Below, in pieces: positions 15,012 to 23,540 of a DNA stretch of 25,158 bases; positions within the stretch are counted from its first letter, which is position 1, and every line of letters starts with the position of its first letter. The DNA lies in contig DIKW01000100.1 in assembly GCA_002424705.1 (NCBI GenBank), positions 1 through 25,158 on the forward strand. Direction: 5' to 3'. The notes under the pieces are model-generated. The model had not been told where the DNA came from, ran no database searches, and worked only from the letters and a program-made list of their open reading frames with translations. A program made the position numbers and the translations under genes. The stretch comes from Geobacter sp. UBA5608. GTDB taxonomy: Bacteria > Desulfobacterota > Desulfuromonadia > Geobacterales > Pseudopelobacteraceae.

Positions 15012-15880
15012 ACAAACTGCCCCTGCAGCAGCAGACCCTGCTCATGCAGCTGATGCGGCAGCGCGGTTACCAGGTGCGGTGCCGGCCGCCCCAGCAGATA
15101 GCCCTGCCCCAGCCGGATACCGACGGCGGCCAGATAGTCCAACTCTTCCTGCCGCTCAATCCCCTCGGCGATCACCTCAATCCCTACCCGCTGGCAGAAG
15201 CTGACGATCGACTCCACCAGGGCCTGCCTGACCGGCGCCCGGTCGATATCGGCCACCAGGAAACGGGCCAGCTTGACGTAGTCCGGCTCGATCTGGGCCA
15301 GCATCTTCAGGCCGGCAAAGCCGTCCCCCAGATCGTCAATGGCAATCGCGTAGCCCTGGCGCCGGTAGTGATCCACCACCCGGCCGAACAGGTCGTAATC
15401 GGTGATCAGCGAACGTTCGGTCAGCTCCAGCACCACCCGCGAGCGTTCGATGCCCAGTTCTCCCAACAGTTTGGCGGTGACCCCGGGGCGATGGTCGTCG
15501 GTCAACACTGCCGGACAGACGTTCAGAAACAGTCGCTCAGCAACCCCAAACTGTGCGGCCGTGGTCAGGGCCCGCTCCCGGCAGAGTTGCTCCAGCGCCG
15601 AGAGCATGCCGCCGCTGCGGGCGGCGCAGAACAGCTCCTCAATGGAGCCGAAGACGGTGGGGCCGATGATCCGGCTTAAGGCCTCGTAGCCATGTACCTC
15701 GCCCGGCGCAAGGGTAAAGATCGGTTGAAAGTGCGGGGTAATCAGCCGCTGGCTGACGACCCTGGCCACTTCGCGCAGTGCGGTGGACTGCTCCGGGGTT
15801 ACCGGGATCAGATCGCCGACAGGTCCGGGTAGTTGGGCGCTGGTCCGGTGTCGGCTGGATGGCCATGTCTGGTTCAGCAC
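15005..15880 (-). CDS. EAL-domain c-di-GMP phosphodiesterase
   Basis: A 291-residue protein that is essentially a stand-alone EAL domain, which hydrolyses c-di-GMP to pGpG. The catalytic set looks complete: Glu66 of YEALSR, Asn120 in FLNVCP, Glu152 in LELTE, the Asp pair 182-183 in IAIDDLGDGF, Lys203 in DYVKLAR, AEGIE and QGYLLGRP. The start is GTG 15880, overlapping the upstream stop as GTGCTGA; a longer frame reaches 16015 but that stretch is the coding region of the cysteine-rich gene. It shares an operon with the PP2C/RsbW/STAS switch. Active enzyme likely, but unproven. Confidence 0.9.
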   Translation of the reverse strand: MLNQTWPSSRHRTSAQLPGPVGDLIPVTPEQSTALREVARVVSQRLITPHFQPIFTLAPGEVHGYEALSRIIGPTVFGSIEELFCAARSGGMLSALEQLCRERALTTAAQFGVAERLFLNVCPAVLTDDHRPGVTAKLLGELGIERSRVVLELTERSLITDYDLFGRVVDHYRRQGYAIAIDDLGDGFAGLKMLAQIEPDYVKLARFLVADIDRAPVRQALVESIVSFCQRVGIEVIAEGIERQEELDYLAAVGIRLGQGYLLGRPAPHLVTALPHQLHEQGLLLQGQFVW

Positions 15881-16062
15881 AGCCCGGCCATCATCCGGTG
15901 CAGGGGCTGCGGCGCCAGGGTGGATGACGGGCTGCTGGTGGTTCGGTGGCAGGCGCCACAGATCACGTCGCCTTGCGCCACCCGTACCCACAGGGTCCGG
16001 TTGTCGCTGTCGCACCAGTCACAGGTCCAGTTGTAGTAATCGTCAAGTGTTTTGAATTTCAT
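15874..16062 (-). CDS. Small CxxC-CxxC putative zinc-ribbon protein, 62 aa
   Basis: The start ATG at 16062 follows AAGGAG seven bases upstream, which marks it as real. Four cysteines are spaced CDWC (14-17) and CGAC (35-38), as in a small zinc ribbon; the surrounding residues are Trp-rich (YYNWTCDW). The C-terminal 24 residues look unstructured. It overlaps the EAL start codon by seven bases and probably is the first or second gene of that signalling operon. The family is not recognised. It could be a zinc- or Fe-binding accessory protein. Confidence 0.72.
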   Translation of the reverse strand: MKFKTLDDYYNWTCDWCDSDNRTLWVRVAQGDVICGACHRTTSSPSSTLAPQPLHRMMAGLC

Positions 16063-16181
16063 GGTATCAGCTCCTTGTATGCCGTGTTGCTGTACCAGCC
16101 TAGTCTGCCCGTGTTGCAAACGGGTGACAGCATCTCAAAGTCTGGGAAACAATTTTGGCTACAGACAGCTGCAGCCTCGGC

Positions 16182-16388
16182 TCAGAGCGGCGCCACCTGT
16201 GCCGCGATCAGGTCGCAGCCGGTATGGATTGCCCGGCCGGTAGCGCCGTTGCGGCTGTAACTCATGCGCATCGTGGCGCCGCAGATGTAGGTGATGCACT
16301 CCATCCTGAAGTGCGGCAGGTGGTTGTCTTCAATCCGTGAAGCTATTGCGCTGCCGCAGTCCAGGCAGCAATCTCCCAATCGTTGCAT
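16182..16388 (-). CDS. Small cysteine-rich protein, 68 aa
   Basis: ATG 16388 with AAAGGAG eight bases upstream decides the start; a longer frame to 16448 lacks a ribosome site. Cysteines fall at CCLDCG (7-12) and CITYICG (31-37) with another near the end, a CxxC-X19-Cx4C arrangement that could bind Zn. It lies 119 bases upstream of the other small cysteine-rich gene, on the same strand. I do not recognise a family. Confidence 0.7.
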   Translation of the reverse strand: MQRLGDCCLDCGSAIASRIEDNHLPHFRMECITYICGATMRMSYSRNGATGRAIHTGCDLIAAQVAPL

Positions 16389-16442
16389 AACGAACTCCTT
16401 TCCAAAGTAGGATAATGATCTGCTCAGCCTAATCGCCAGATA

Positions 16443-16448
16443 TGTCAA
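16443..16448 (-). promoter_or_regulatory. Possible -35 element upstream of the cysteine-rich gene
   Basis: A perfect TTGACA on the minus strand, 55 bases before the ATG at 16388, in the gap after the Lgt-like gene. I see no convincing -10 at 16-18 bases, so this is weak. Confidence 0.25.
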
Positions 16449-16526
16449 TCCGGTTGCAGCTTGCTGAAGGCTGGGTAACGAGATGGTGAGGCACGGCTTG
16501 TAGCTGATGTCCGGGCGGGAGGTGGG

Positions 16527-16546
16527 TAAACCAGGTTAAACCAGGT
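16527..16546. repeat. Tandem 10-base duplication across the Lgt-like stop codon
   Basis: TAAACCAGGT is repeated twice head to tail at the 3' end of the Lgt-like gene. The stop codon spans the junction between the copies. Probably slipped-strand duplication. Confidence 0.7.
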
Positions 16547-17597
16547 CATGGCGGACATGGTAGCGGATCGTGGCACCGGTAACGGTGCTGCGGCCAGTGT
16601 AGAAAAAGATCACCACCCAGAGAGCCTGCAGGAAAAACAGCACCGCCGGTGTCCAGAGTTGTTGCAGGCCACTGCTGATGACCGGCGTCACCAGCACCTC
16701 ATTGCCGACCAGCATGGCAGCCCCTACGGCATACAACAGTCCGAGCAGCCCCATGATCTGGTAGGCAGAGATACGGCCAGTTCCACGATAGTCAGCCCGC
16801 CAGGTTTCAGACAGGGCACGCCAGCCCTGGGTTATTCCGGCGGCCAACAAAAAGGCGGCCAGGTACTGCGCTGCCAGAAACAGGCCGGCGGCCAGCAGGC
16901 CACAGACACTGTACAGTACCGCCGTCACCGCCTGGATCGGCAGCAGTTCGGCCCCCTCCAGATTGTCGGCATAGGCGGCCTTTTTCGTGCTGCCGTAAAA
17001 TCTGAAGCCGTGGCCGCTGAACAGACGCCTGATCCAACCATCCGCAGCAGACAGGGGCTTGCCGTAACAACAGCCGAAGCTGATGCAGGCCAGTCGCCCC
17101 AGCCCCTCGCCAAAGGCATAGGCGATGGCAATGGCTGCGTAGCTAGCCATGACCGGCAGCGAGAAGTTGAAGGCCACGCCGGCAGTACGGTTCAAAAGCA
17201 GCACCACAAACGGGGTGATCAGCATGCCGACAAACACCGCGCCACCCACGGTAAAGGTGTGAGCCTTTTTTTCCACCAGTCGAGCCACCAGCCGTGAAGC
17301 CGGGACGCAGCACCCCAACAGCGCGGCGGTCAACAGGACGATGCCCAGTGGTGGGACGCCCAGCGAGCCGAGCAGCACCAGGAGCACCAGCACCGCTACC
17401 AGATAGGCATTGGCGGTCAACAGGCCGTACCAGGTAAGATTGACGCCCTGCCAAGCCCCTTCCGGCGTTTTGGCAACGGGCAGCGTGGCCATGATCTGCC
17501 AGCGTTCAGCCGGCAGATAACGGAAGCCCCACCAGAGATAGATGCCGATGCCTGCGCTAAAGGCGGCCAGCGTCGCGAGCGTGGTCAGGTCGGTCAT
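16536..17597 (-). CDS. Lgt-like (prolipoprotein diacylglyceryl transferase family) membrane protein
   Basis: A 353-residue inner-membrane protein with about seven to eight hydrophobic segments. The layout follows Lgt: LTWYGLL (54-60) near the start, TVGG (116-119) where Lgt has its HGG, and GEGLGRLACISFGCCYGKP (163-181) where Lgt has GRLGNFINGE.YG. The signature Arg is kept, but the residues that line up with the Lgt His, Asn and Glu are Val, Cys and Cys, so normal diacylglyceryl transfer to lipoproteins is doubtful. ATG 17597 follows AAAGGA, 14 bases after the decarboxylase-like gene. It probably acts on lipid substrates, inferred from family and neighbours. Confidence 0.75.
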   Translation of the reverse strand: MTDLTTLATLAAFSAGIGIYLWWGFRYLPAERWQIMATLPVAKTPEGAWQGVNLTWYGLLTANAYLVAVLVLLVLLGSLGVPPLGIVLLTAALLGCCVPASRLVARLVEKKAHTFTVGGAVFVGMLITPFVVLLLNRTAGVAFNFSLPVMASYAAIAIAYAFGEGLGRLACISFGCCYGKPLSAADGWIRRLFSGHGFRFYGSTKKAAYADNLEGAELLPIQAVTAVLYSVCGLLAAGLFLAAQYLAAFLLAAGITQGWRALSETWRADYRGTGRISAYQIMGLLGLLYAVGAAMLVGNEVLVTPVISSGLQQLWTPAVLFFLQALWVVIFFYTGRSTVTGATIRYHVRHDLV

Positions 17598-17611
17598 GGC
17601 TACGGTTCCTT

Positions 17612-18604
17612 TCAGATCCTGCCTGCAATCAATGAGCGGACCTGGAGATCGGTCTCCACCAGGGGTCTGCCGAAGCCTTCGCTGAAACGGCTGCTGACGT
17701 CGCTGCGATTGGCGTTGTCCAGTAGGTCTTGGGCAATACGGACCCGGCCCGGCTGGAAGATCAGGATATCGGTGCTGCTACCCGGCCGGTAGAGGCTTTT
17801 GGGCTGTCCCTTAGCCAGGAACATCCCTTTTGCCACCGGCTGCGGGTCATCATAACCGCGGCTGCTGTAGACCTGCGCAATGTCGCCGATCATCAGCGCA
17901 ACCACCTCAATCATCGCCACCAGCCCGACGCCGGTTCCGGCGGGCACGTCGGTGTCGATGATCGTCACCACCCGGCGATTTTTGGAGTAGGGCGTGGCAA
18001 TGCTGACCACTGCCGAGGGGTTGCAGGAGTGGTAGCCGCCGTCCAGGGTGTAGAAGTCCACCACCCGGCCGGCAACCGGCAGGTGGTTGTAGTGGTATTT
18101 GTCGGGGGTCAGACGGAACACCATGAAGTCGCCCCCCTGAAAGGCCTGGCGCCACGTCTTGGCGGCATAACCGAACAGTTCGTCATAGCTGAAAAACTTG
18201 TTTTTGAGATAGACCAGCGAGCTCTGGCTGAAAGAACCGGGAAGCACCCGCGCATCGGCCGGTGAGACCACGGCACCGGCGTGGTCCGGCATTGGCCGGC
18301 AGTCCCAGTAGCGAATCTTGCGTTCAAAGCACTTGCGGGCCGTATCGAGCTGCTCCGGCGGGTCCAGGCATTCCTGCAGGTCTATGCCGCAGGTCGTCAG
18401 CAGGGATTGACGGCCAACGCGCGGCCGGTCAAAGTGAACCGCTGCCAGCACCTGGGACATCCAGCTGCTGGTCAGCATGTCGAACAGGCGGCTGCTGTTT
18501 TCCCGAACCCGGCTGTAGAGCAATCGGATTAGCCGGTCAGCCAGCAGCTGCTCGGTAATTATGCGGCCGCTACCCCGCTCGATGTACTGGTGCAGTAGTG
18601 TCAT
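17612..18604 (-). CDS. Phosphatidylserine decarboxylase-family protein
   Basis: A 330-residue member of the pyruvoyl-dependent phosphatidylserine decarboxylase family, which makes phosphatidylethanolamine at the membrane. Seen are SPADARV (where Psd has SPADG), YHYNHLPVAGRV with the catalytic His region, and RPGSSTDILIF near residue 275 where self-cleavage between Gly and Ser would yield the pyruvoyl group. The usual LGST is altered to PGSS, and the alpha-subunit part would be 55 residues, longer than usual. Start is ATG 18604, with AAGGAG six bases upstream, rather than the ATG at 18655. It overlaps the preceding gene by 35 bases. It may be a second, specialised decarboxylase rather than the housekeeping enzyme. 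Confidence 0.85.
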   Translation of the reverse strand: MTLLHQYIERGSGRIITEQLLADRLIRLLYSRVRENSSRLFDMLTSSWMSQVLAAVHFDRPRVGRQSLLTTCGIDLQECLDPPEQLDTARKCFERKIRYWDCRPMPDHAGAVVSPADARVLPGSFSQSSLVYLKNKFFSYDELFGYAAKTWRQAFQGGDFMVFRLTPDKYHYNHLPVAGRVVDFYTLDGGYHSCNPSAVVSIATPYSKNRRVVTIIDTDVPAGTGVGLVAMIEVVALMIGDIAQVYSSRGYDDPQPVAKGMFLAKGQPKSLYRPGSSTDILIFQPGRVRIAQDLLDNANRSDVSSRFSEGFGRPLVETDLQVRSLIAGRI

Positions 18605-21047
18605 GCTCGCTCCTTCTTTGCTTATGCCTGTGTGCCGCCTCGTAGCGGTCGGCATGTACCGTCAGTAGGACCAGGTTGGCCAGCCGCTGCAGGGTCGGCA
18701 GATCGGCCCGGTCGGCCAGCAGGTCGCCCTTGAGCCGCTGCAGCAGGTCGCCTGCCCCCTGACCTTGCAGGAGTAACCGCAAGGCGCGGCGTGTCTCAAG
18801 GTCCAGCTCGGTTTGCTCCCGGTCGATCCTGGTGGTTGTGTCGGCCAACAGCTGCATCGCCTCTTCCAGCTGCTGCCGGCGCAGGGTATCGCGGTAGTAC
18901 TGTTCGGCCCGCAGGTTGAACTCGCGGGCCGCCATCCGCAGCGGGTCTGTGGTGGTGGCGCCGGACATGATCCCTTTGGTCAGTCGCCCGGCGACGGACA
19001 ACTGCTCAAAGGAATCCAGCCGTGCCTGCAGGTCGCTGATGGTTGTTTCCAGGCCCATCAGTTCGATCAGGTCGGCAGCATCATCGCGGAGCACTGCGAA
19101 CAGTGCCTTGCGGTAGGCCAGGTTCTCTACCCGCAGATAATCGGGATAACGGCGGCTGGGTCTGACCCCGGCGGTTTTCGCCAGAATGCGGGTCATCAGG
19201 GTGTTGCGGCTATCTTTGCGGACAAAGAAGGTGGGCAGGCCCACTGCCGTGCCGAAGATGATCTGCCGCCGTTCGCTTTCAGTGGAGGGGGTGTCGGGAA
19301 TACTGGCCGGGGTGATGGTGCCGTAGGCCATATATTTGTATGCCAGGGCGGTTATCAGTGTTTGCAGGTCGGCGGCCCGCCCCATATCCTCGCCGAATCG
19401 CTCGAACAGGCTGTAATGCCGACCTTCGAAGCCGGAAAATCCCATCTTGCCGAACTCGCGCAGTTTGTAGAGCAGATAGACCGACATCTGCTCGTCAAAG
19501 ACCCCCATCTGGGCCAGGTCTTTGCGCAACAGATCAGTGTTGCCCAGCACGCCGTTCAGGGCCGGGCTCTGTTCCGTGGAGAGCAGGCAGACCAGATAGT
19601 CGATCAGCCGGTAGTCAGGCACAAAATCACCACGCAGACCGAACAGTGTACTCACCAGGCGGTCGATCGGCTCAGGTCCGAAGGGGGTCAGCGGCTGCCC
19701 CAGGAACGACAGGCCGGCCTTCTTCTGCCAGCGGCGCCAGAACATCCGCAAATGGGTGTAGTCGAGCTCGTGTGGCAGGAAGCCCAACGCCTTTTCGGGA
19801 TGGAAGTCGGCGTAGGCCAGCCGGTAGGGGGCGGCTGAATAGGTGCCGACAAACAGCGGCAGAAACTGTTCGCTGATCTTGATGGTCAGGTCGCCGAGAC
19901 GCTTTTCATGGGCTGCAGTAAAGCCGGAGCCGGCATCGGCCAGGGCCTGCGTCAGCCGCCGGCTGCCGATGCTGATATGGGTGCCGTTGTTGGCCAGGCT
20001 CACGTTGGAGACATTCGGCAACACCACCAGATTGTTGAGGATGATGCCGGCCTCCCGCAGTTTGGCTACGGCATTCAGCTGGCTGCGTGACAGCACTTGG
20101 TGACAGAGCTGCATGTAGCGGTACTTGTCCTCGCCACAGTCCCAGCCCGACAGGCAGGGGCTCATGAACAGCTCGCGGTAAAAGCTGTCGGAGACGTGCT
20201 CATTCAACTCCTTCTGGCGCACCGGCGGATGGGGCGAGAAATAGACCATTGCCTGCTGTCCCCGTTCCTGTAGGCCAAAGGCCAGGTTGGCATACATCAC
20301 CAGTAGCTGGGTCAGCAGAAAGCGCAGGGCGGTCTCGTGAGCGATGGCCTGGCCCATCCCCTGGCCGGGGGTAAGGTCTACGACGTTGAAGGAGAAGGTC
20401 TCCGGCGAGGTGTTGTCGTTCAGGTAGTGACCCAACAATCGGATGCCGGTCTCCCGGATCGGCTGCGGCAGCAGATCCTGCGAGCCGAGCAGGTCCGCCA
20501 GGGCCAGTTTGATCAGGTAGCTGATCGGTAGCCGCAGCATCTCCACTCCCTGTGCATCGCGGTAGATGAAGCGGCTGCAGTCACCCCGCCGTCCCCCGGA
20601 CGGTTGTTGCTTATCGGCCAGCAGATCGGCCTCCAGCACCCGGGTGGCATACTCGGACAGGTTGTCGCGGGGAAACCATACCCAGCTGTTCTCCCAGACG
20701 CCGGTATCGTTGTCGGCCAGGAACCGTTCAAGATCAGCCACCACCGTGTGCGGCGTTTCGCCGGCTGCGGTCCGCTTGAGAATATTGGCAAAGTAGTTGG
20801 ACTGTTCGATGATCTGCGGCAGGTCCACCTGCTGCCGGTTGCCGATCACCACCGCCTGCAGTTCGCTCTCTGCGCCGGCCGTTACGTCGTTGGCCGAAAA
20901 GGGCAGCGATGCGACCAGCTCCGTCAGAGAGCCAAAGGAAACGCCAGCCCTGAGCAGGGACTGGCGTATGGTCGGCGGTTGTTCCGGCGCTGCTTGTGGC
21001 AGGCCTACGGTCTGTGCCGTTGTTCGCTGGGTGCTGATAGTCTGCAT
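18570..21047 (-). CDS. Large hypothetical protein, 825 aa, first gene of the putative lipid operon
   Basis: I do not recognise a family. The protein is mostly soluble with no signal peptide or clear membrane segment. Notable patches are a Trp-rich GVWENSWVWFPRDNLSEY, a Cys-containing SPCLSGWDCGEDKYRY, VLPNVSNVSLANNGTHI, and DYTHLRMFWRRWQKK. The last 110 residues are a long charged helical region, probably coiled coil. I prefer the ATG at 21047, which has GGGAGG just upstream (only three bases apart, so short), over ATG 21062, which has none. Its 3' end overlaps the decarboxylase-like gene by 35 bases, so the three genes 18570-21047, 17612-18604 and 16536-17597 are coupled. Function unknown; partner of a lipid-modifying reaction is a guess. 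Confidence 0.85.
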   Translation of the reverse strand: MQTISTQRTTAQTVGLPQAAPEQPPTIRQSLLRAGVSFGSLTELVASLPFSANDVTAGAESELQAVVIGNRQQVDLPQIIEQSNYFANILKRTAAGETPHTVVADLERFLADNDTGVWENSWVWFPRDNLSEYATRVLEADLLADKQQPSGGRRGDCSRFIYRDAQGVEMLRLPISYLIKLALADLLGSQDLLPQPIRETGIRLLGHYLNDNTSPETFSFNVVDLTPGQGMGQAIAHETALRFLLTQLLVMYANLAFGLQERGQQAMVYFSPHPPVRQKELNEHVSDSFYRELFMSPCLSGWDCGEDKYRYMQLCHQVLSRSQLNAVAKLREAGIILNNLVVLPNVSNVSLANNGTHISIGSRRLTQALADAGSGFTAAHEKRLGDLTIKISEQFLPLFVGTYSAAPYRLAYADFHPEKALGFLPHELDYTHLRMFWRRWQKKAGLSFLGQPLTPFGPEPIDRLVSTLFGLRGDFVPDYRLIDYLVCLLSTEQSPALNGVLGNTDLLRKDLAQMGVFDEQMSVYLLYKLREFGKMGFSGFEGRHYSLFERFGEDMGRAADLQTLITALAYKYMAYGTITPASIPDTPSTESERRQIIFGTAVGLPTFFVRKDSRNTLMTRILAKTAGVRPSRRYPDYLRVENLAYRKALFAVLRDDAADLIELMGLETTISDLQARLDSFEQLSVAGRLTKGIMSGATTTDPLRMAAREFNLRAEQYYRDTLRRQQLEEAMQLLADTTTRIDREQTELDLETRRALRLLLQGQGAGDLLQRLKGDLLADRADLPTLQRLANLVLLTVHADRYEAAHRHKQRRSEHDTTAPVHRAG

Positions 21048-21302
21048 ATGCCTCCCGAGCATCGTTGTGCCGTACTTGCCAACCTCTTGTACTTAAATAG
21101 AAAATCAGCGCTACAGCAGAGCGTGCATCAGGTGACAGTTGTGTTAATTTTATGACTTTGATCTGGCGGGCGGGCCAGAATGTCCGGAAATCATTCCGTC
21201 ACCGATATCTTTCCTGTCCGTAACCTGTTTGTTGCCTTCAGGTCGTATGGTCTGATTCCCGCATCATCCGATGCTGTTTATCCAAAAAGGGGAGTCACAC
21301 CG
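21048..21302. other. Divergent intergenic region between the large hypothetical gene and the chemoreceptor
   Basis: Holds both upstream regions. I found no confident -35/-10 pair, no FliA (TAAA-N15-GCCGATAA) match and no c-di-GMP riboswitch. A weak hairpin CTGGC-GGGCGG-GCCAG sits near 21164-21179, and the minus strand carries a single Pho-box-like heptamer repeat (CTGTCACCTGA) near 21128-21138, not paired. Confidence 0.5.
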
Positions 21303-23540
21303 ATGCATCTTTCCATTCGCTCCAAGCTGCTGATCAACAGCCTGATCACCTTTGCCGGCTTTGCCGCCGTTGTGCTGCTGGGGTATTTCACCATTGCCGG
21401 TATCCAGCACAACATCCGTGAGCTGACTACCCGCTCCACGCCGTTGCAGGTCAAGATGCTGCAGTTTCAGCAGATCGTTGAGCGCCTCTCGGGGGACCTG
21501 CTCCAGACCGGCATGTCGGAAGACCCCCAGGAGATGCAGCGGCTGATGAGCAGCATGGAACAGCGCCGCAGCCGGCTGGAGCAGTTGGGGGGCGAGATCC
21601 GGCAACTGAAGGAACAGCCCCTCGACCTGTCGGCCTTCGGCAGATTGCAGGAACAGGTGGCCCGTGCGGTTACAGATAAATTTACCAGCATCGAGACCTT
21701 TAAGAACGAGGCCGCCAACCTGAGCGGCGCCATCAGGGCCGCCGAAGGCTCGCTGGAGGGTATCCGTGAGGTGATTTCCGGATTGCGCCTGACAGCGGCC
21801 CGCCGTTCACAGGCCTACTCCAAGGATATTGAACAGGCCTTGGCAGGCGGCAACGTGACCGGCGTCGCCGACGGCGCCAGTCTGGCCGAAAAGGTGCGCA
21901 ACTATCGCAACGGCGTGGAAAGCGACATGGAGATCAACAAGCGGGTGCTGGCTGCAGTAGAAGCGGTGGACAGCATCCATGTCGATCTGCGTCTGCTGGA
22001 TGCCAAGGCACGCATGGTGATGCTGGCAGCCACCGCGGCTGACATCGATCGGCTGGCCCATGAGATCGGCGCAGCACAGGCCCGGATACGTAAAAACCTG
22101 AAGCAGGCCGAGATTGAAGTGACCTCGGTCAAGAGCGGCGGCATGGTGGTGGATGCCATTGAGCAGGTCGGCAACGGTGCTGACCGCGCCAGCGGGGCCA
22201 CGGCACGGATCATCACGGCACAACGTAACGTGCTGGCCAGTATGACCCAGGTGGAGGCCACCGTGGCCACCATCAGACAGGTCACCCAGCAGCAGGCCAG
22301 TCACAGTGAGGCACAGGTCAAGGCCACCACCCAAGAACAGCAGGAGCTGATCGAGGCGATGGGCGCCACCTCTCGGCAACGGGTACAGTTGATGCTGACA
22401 GGCGCCCTGCTGATCGGTTCCACGGTCCTGTTCCTGAACTGGCTGCTGTCCCGCATCATTGCCAAGCCGCTCGGACTGTTGCAACGCTCGATTCAAGAGA
22501 TCGCTGAAAGCCGTGATCTGCGACGATCCGTGGTAGTACAGCGTAGCGATGAGATCGGCGTCTCGATCAACGCCTTCAACAGCCTGATCGCGGCCATCCG
22601 CAGGATCGTGGGGACCATTGCCGGCACGGCCGGCACCTTGGCCGACACCTCTCAGGAGCTGTCCGGTACGGTGGGACTTATCTCCGGTCAGGTGCGCGAG
22701 CAGAGCGAGCGGGTCAGTCAGGTGGCCACCGCCGGTACCGAACTGTCCCAGACCGTGGCCGAGGTGGCGGATCACACCGCCCGGATCGCCACATCAGCCG
22801 GCGAGGCACGGCAAACGGCTCAAAACGGCGCAGCGGTGGTCAGCCGCACGATTGCCGAGGTGCAAGCCATCGCCCAGGCCGTAGAGGAGACCCGCGTCAC
22901 CATCGTCAGTCTGCATGAGCGTTCGCAGCAGATCGGCGAGATCGTGGAGGCGATCCGTGAGATTACCGACCAGACCACCTTGCTGGCGTTAAACGCCGCC
23001 ATTGAAGCGGCGCGGGCCGGTGAACATGGCTTGGGCTTTGCTGTGGTGGCCAACGAGGTGCGCAACCTGTCGCGGCGGGCCGAAGAGGCAACTGTCGAGA
23101 TCGGCGCCAAGCTGTCCGGCATCCGGCAGGACACCGGTAAGGCGGTTACCGCGATGCAGGAGAGTCTGGCGCGGGTCGGCCAGGGGGTGCGCTATTCGGA
23201 GGAGGCCGGCGCCGCTCTGGACAGCATTGTCGAGAGCGTGGACGGGCTGCAGGAGATGACCCAGCAGATCGCCACCGCCACGGTGGAGTTGTCGGCCACC
23301 TCGGACCAGATCAGCAACGACATCTGCGCCATTGATAGCGTGCTGCGGGAGACCCTGCAGGCCACCAGCGCCATTGCTGATGAGTCGCAGCGTCTGGCCG
23401 GTATCTCGGCAGAGTTGCAGACCGAACTGAACCAGTTCCAGTACGATGAGCCGTCAGCCTATCCGTCGCAGGGTAAAACCATACGACTTCCGGCAGCCGC
23501 GCCTGGCTATGGTGGTATCTGGTCTCCGGCACCGTCATGA
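21303..23540 (+). CDS. Methyl-accepting chemotaxis protein
   Basis: A 745-residue transmembrane chemoreceptor. The first helix spans about 9-32, then a large helical periplasmic sensor domain (about 33-360), a second helix (about 362-386), HAMP (about 387-435), and the cytoplasmic signalling hairpin with its tip QTTLLALNAAIEAARAGEHG at about 555-580. It would report to CheA/CheW and be methylated by CheR/CheB. I set the start at ATG 21303, where AGGGGAG lies eight bases upstream; a longer open frame from 21180 has no ribosome site and would put the first membrane helix far from the N-terminus. No clear ligand-binding motif in the sensor domain. Its TGA overlaps the start of the next gene. Confidence 0.93.
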   Translation: MHLSIRSKLLINSLITFAGFAAVVLLGYFTIAGIQHNIRELTTRSTPLQVKMLQFQQIVERLSGDLLQTGMSEDPQEMQRLMSSMEQRRSRLEQLGGEIRQLKEQPLDLSAFGRLQEQVARAVTDKFTSIETFKNEAANLSGAIRAAEGSLEGIREVISGLRLTAARRSQAYSKDIEQALAGGNVTGVADGASLAEKVRNYRNGVESDMEINKRVLAAVEAVDSIHVDLRLLDAKARMVMLAATAADIDRLAHEIGAAQARIRKNLKQAEIEVTSVKSGGMVVDAIEQVGNGADRASGATARIITAQRNVLASMTQVEATVATIRQVTQQQASHSEAQVKATTQEQQELIEAMGATSRQRVQLMLTGALLIGSTVLFLNWLLSRIIAKPLGLLQRSIQEIAESRDLRRSVVVQRSDEIGVSINAFNSLIAAIRRIVGTIAGTAGTLADTSQELSGTVGLISGQVREQSERVSQVATAGTELSQTVAEVADHTARIATSAGEARQTAQNGAAVVSRTIAEVQAIAQAVEETRVTIVSLHERSQQIGEIVEAIREITDQTTLLALNAAIEAARAGEHGLGFAVVANEVRNLSRRAEEATVEIGAKLSGIRQDTGKAVTAMQESLARVGQGVRYSEEAGAALDSIVESVDGLQEMTQQIATATVELSATSDQISNDICAIDSVLRETLQATSAIADESQRLAGISAELQTELNQFQYDEPSAYPSQGKTIRLPAAAPGYGGIWSPAPS

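Noticed and set aside
13827..15053. 408-residue open frame on the plus strand
   Set aside because: Antisense to the CBS-PP2C gene, with no ribosome site and low-complexity composition.
15880..16015. Longer N-terminus for the EAL gene
   Set aside because: This stretch is the coding region of the cysteine-rich gene with a good ribosome site; its translation in the EAL frame is Pro/Arg-rich with no domain.
18813..19838. 341-residue open frame on the plus strand
   Set aside because: Antisense to the large hypothetical gene, which has proper context and overlaps its downstream neighbour.
21066..21082. Sigma-54-like TGGCAA...GGCAC on the minus strand
   Set aside because: The GG and GC doublets are two bases too close for a -24/-12 promoter.
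21048..21302. c-di-GMP riboswitch (GEMM)
   Set aside because: Expected in this type of genome near chemotaxis genes, but the conserved core sequences are absent.
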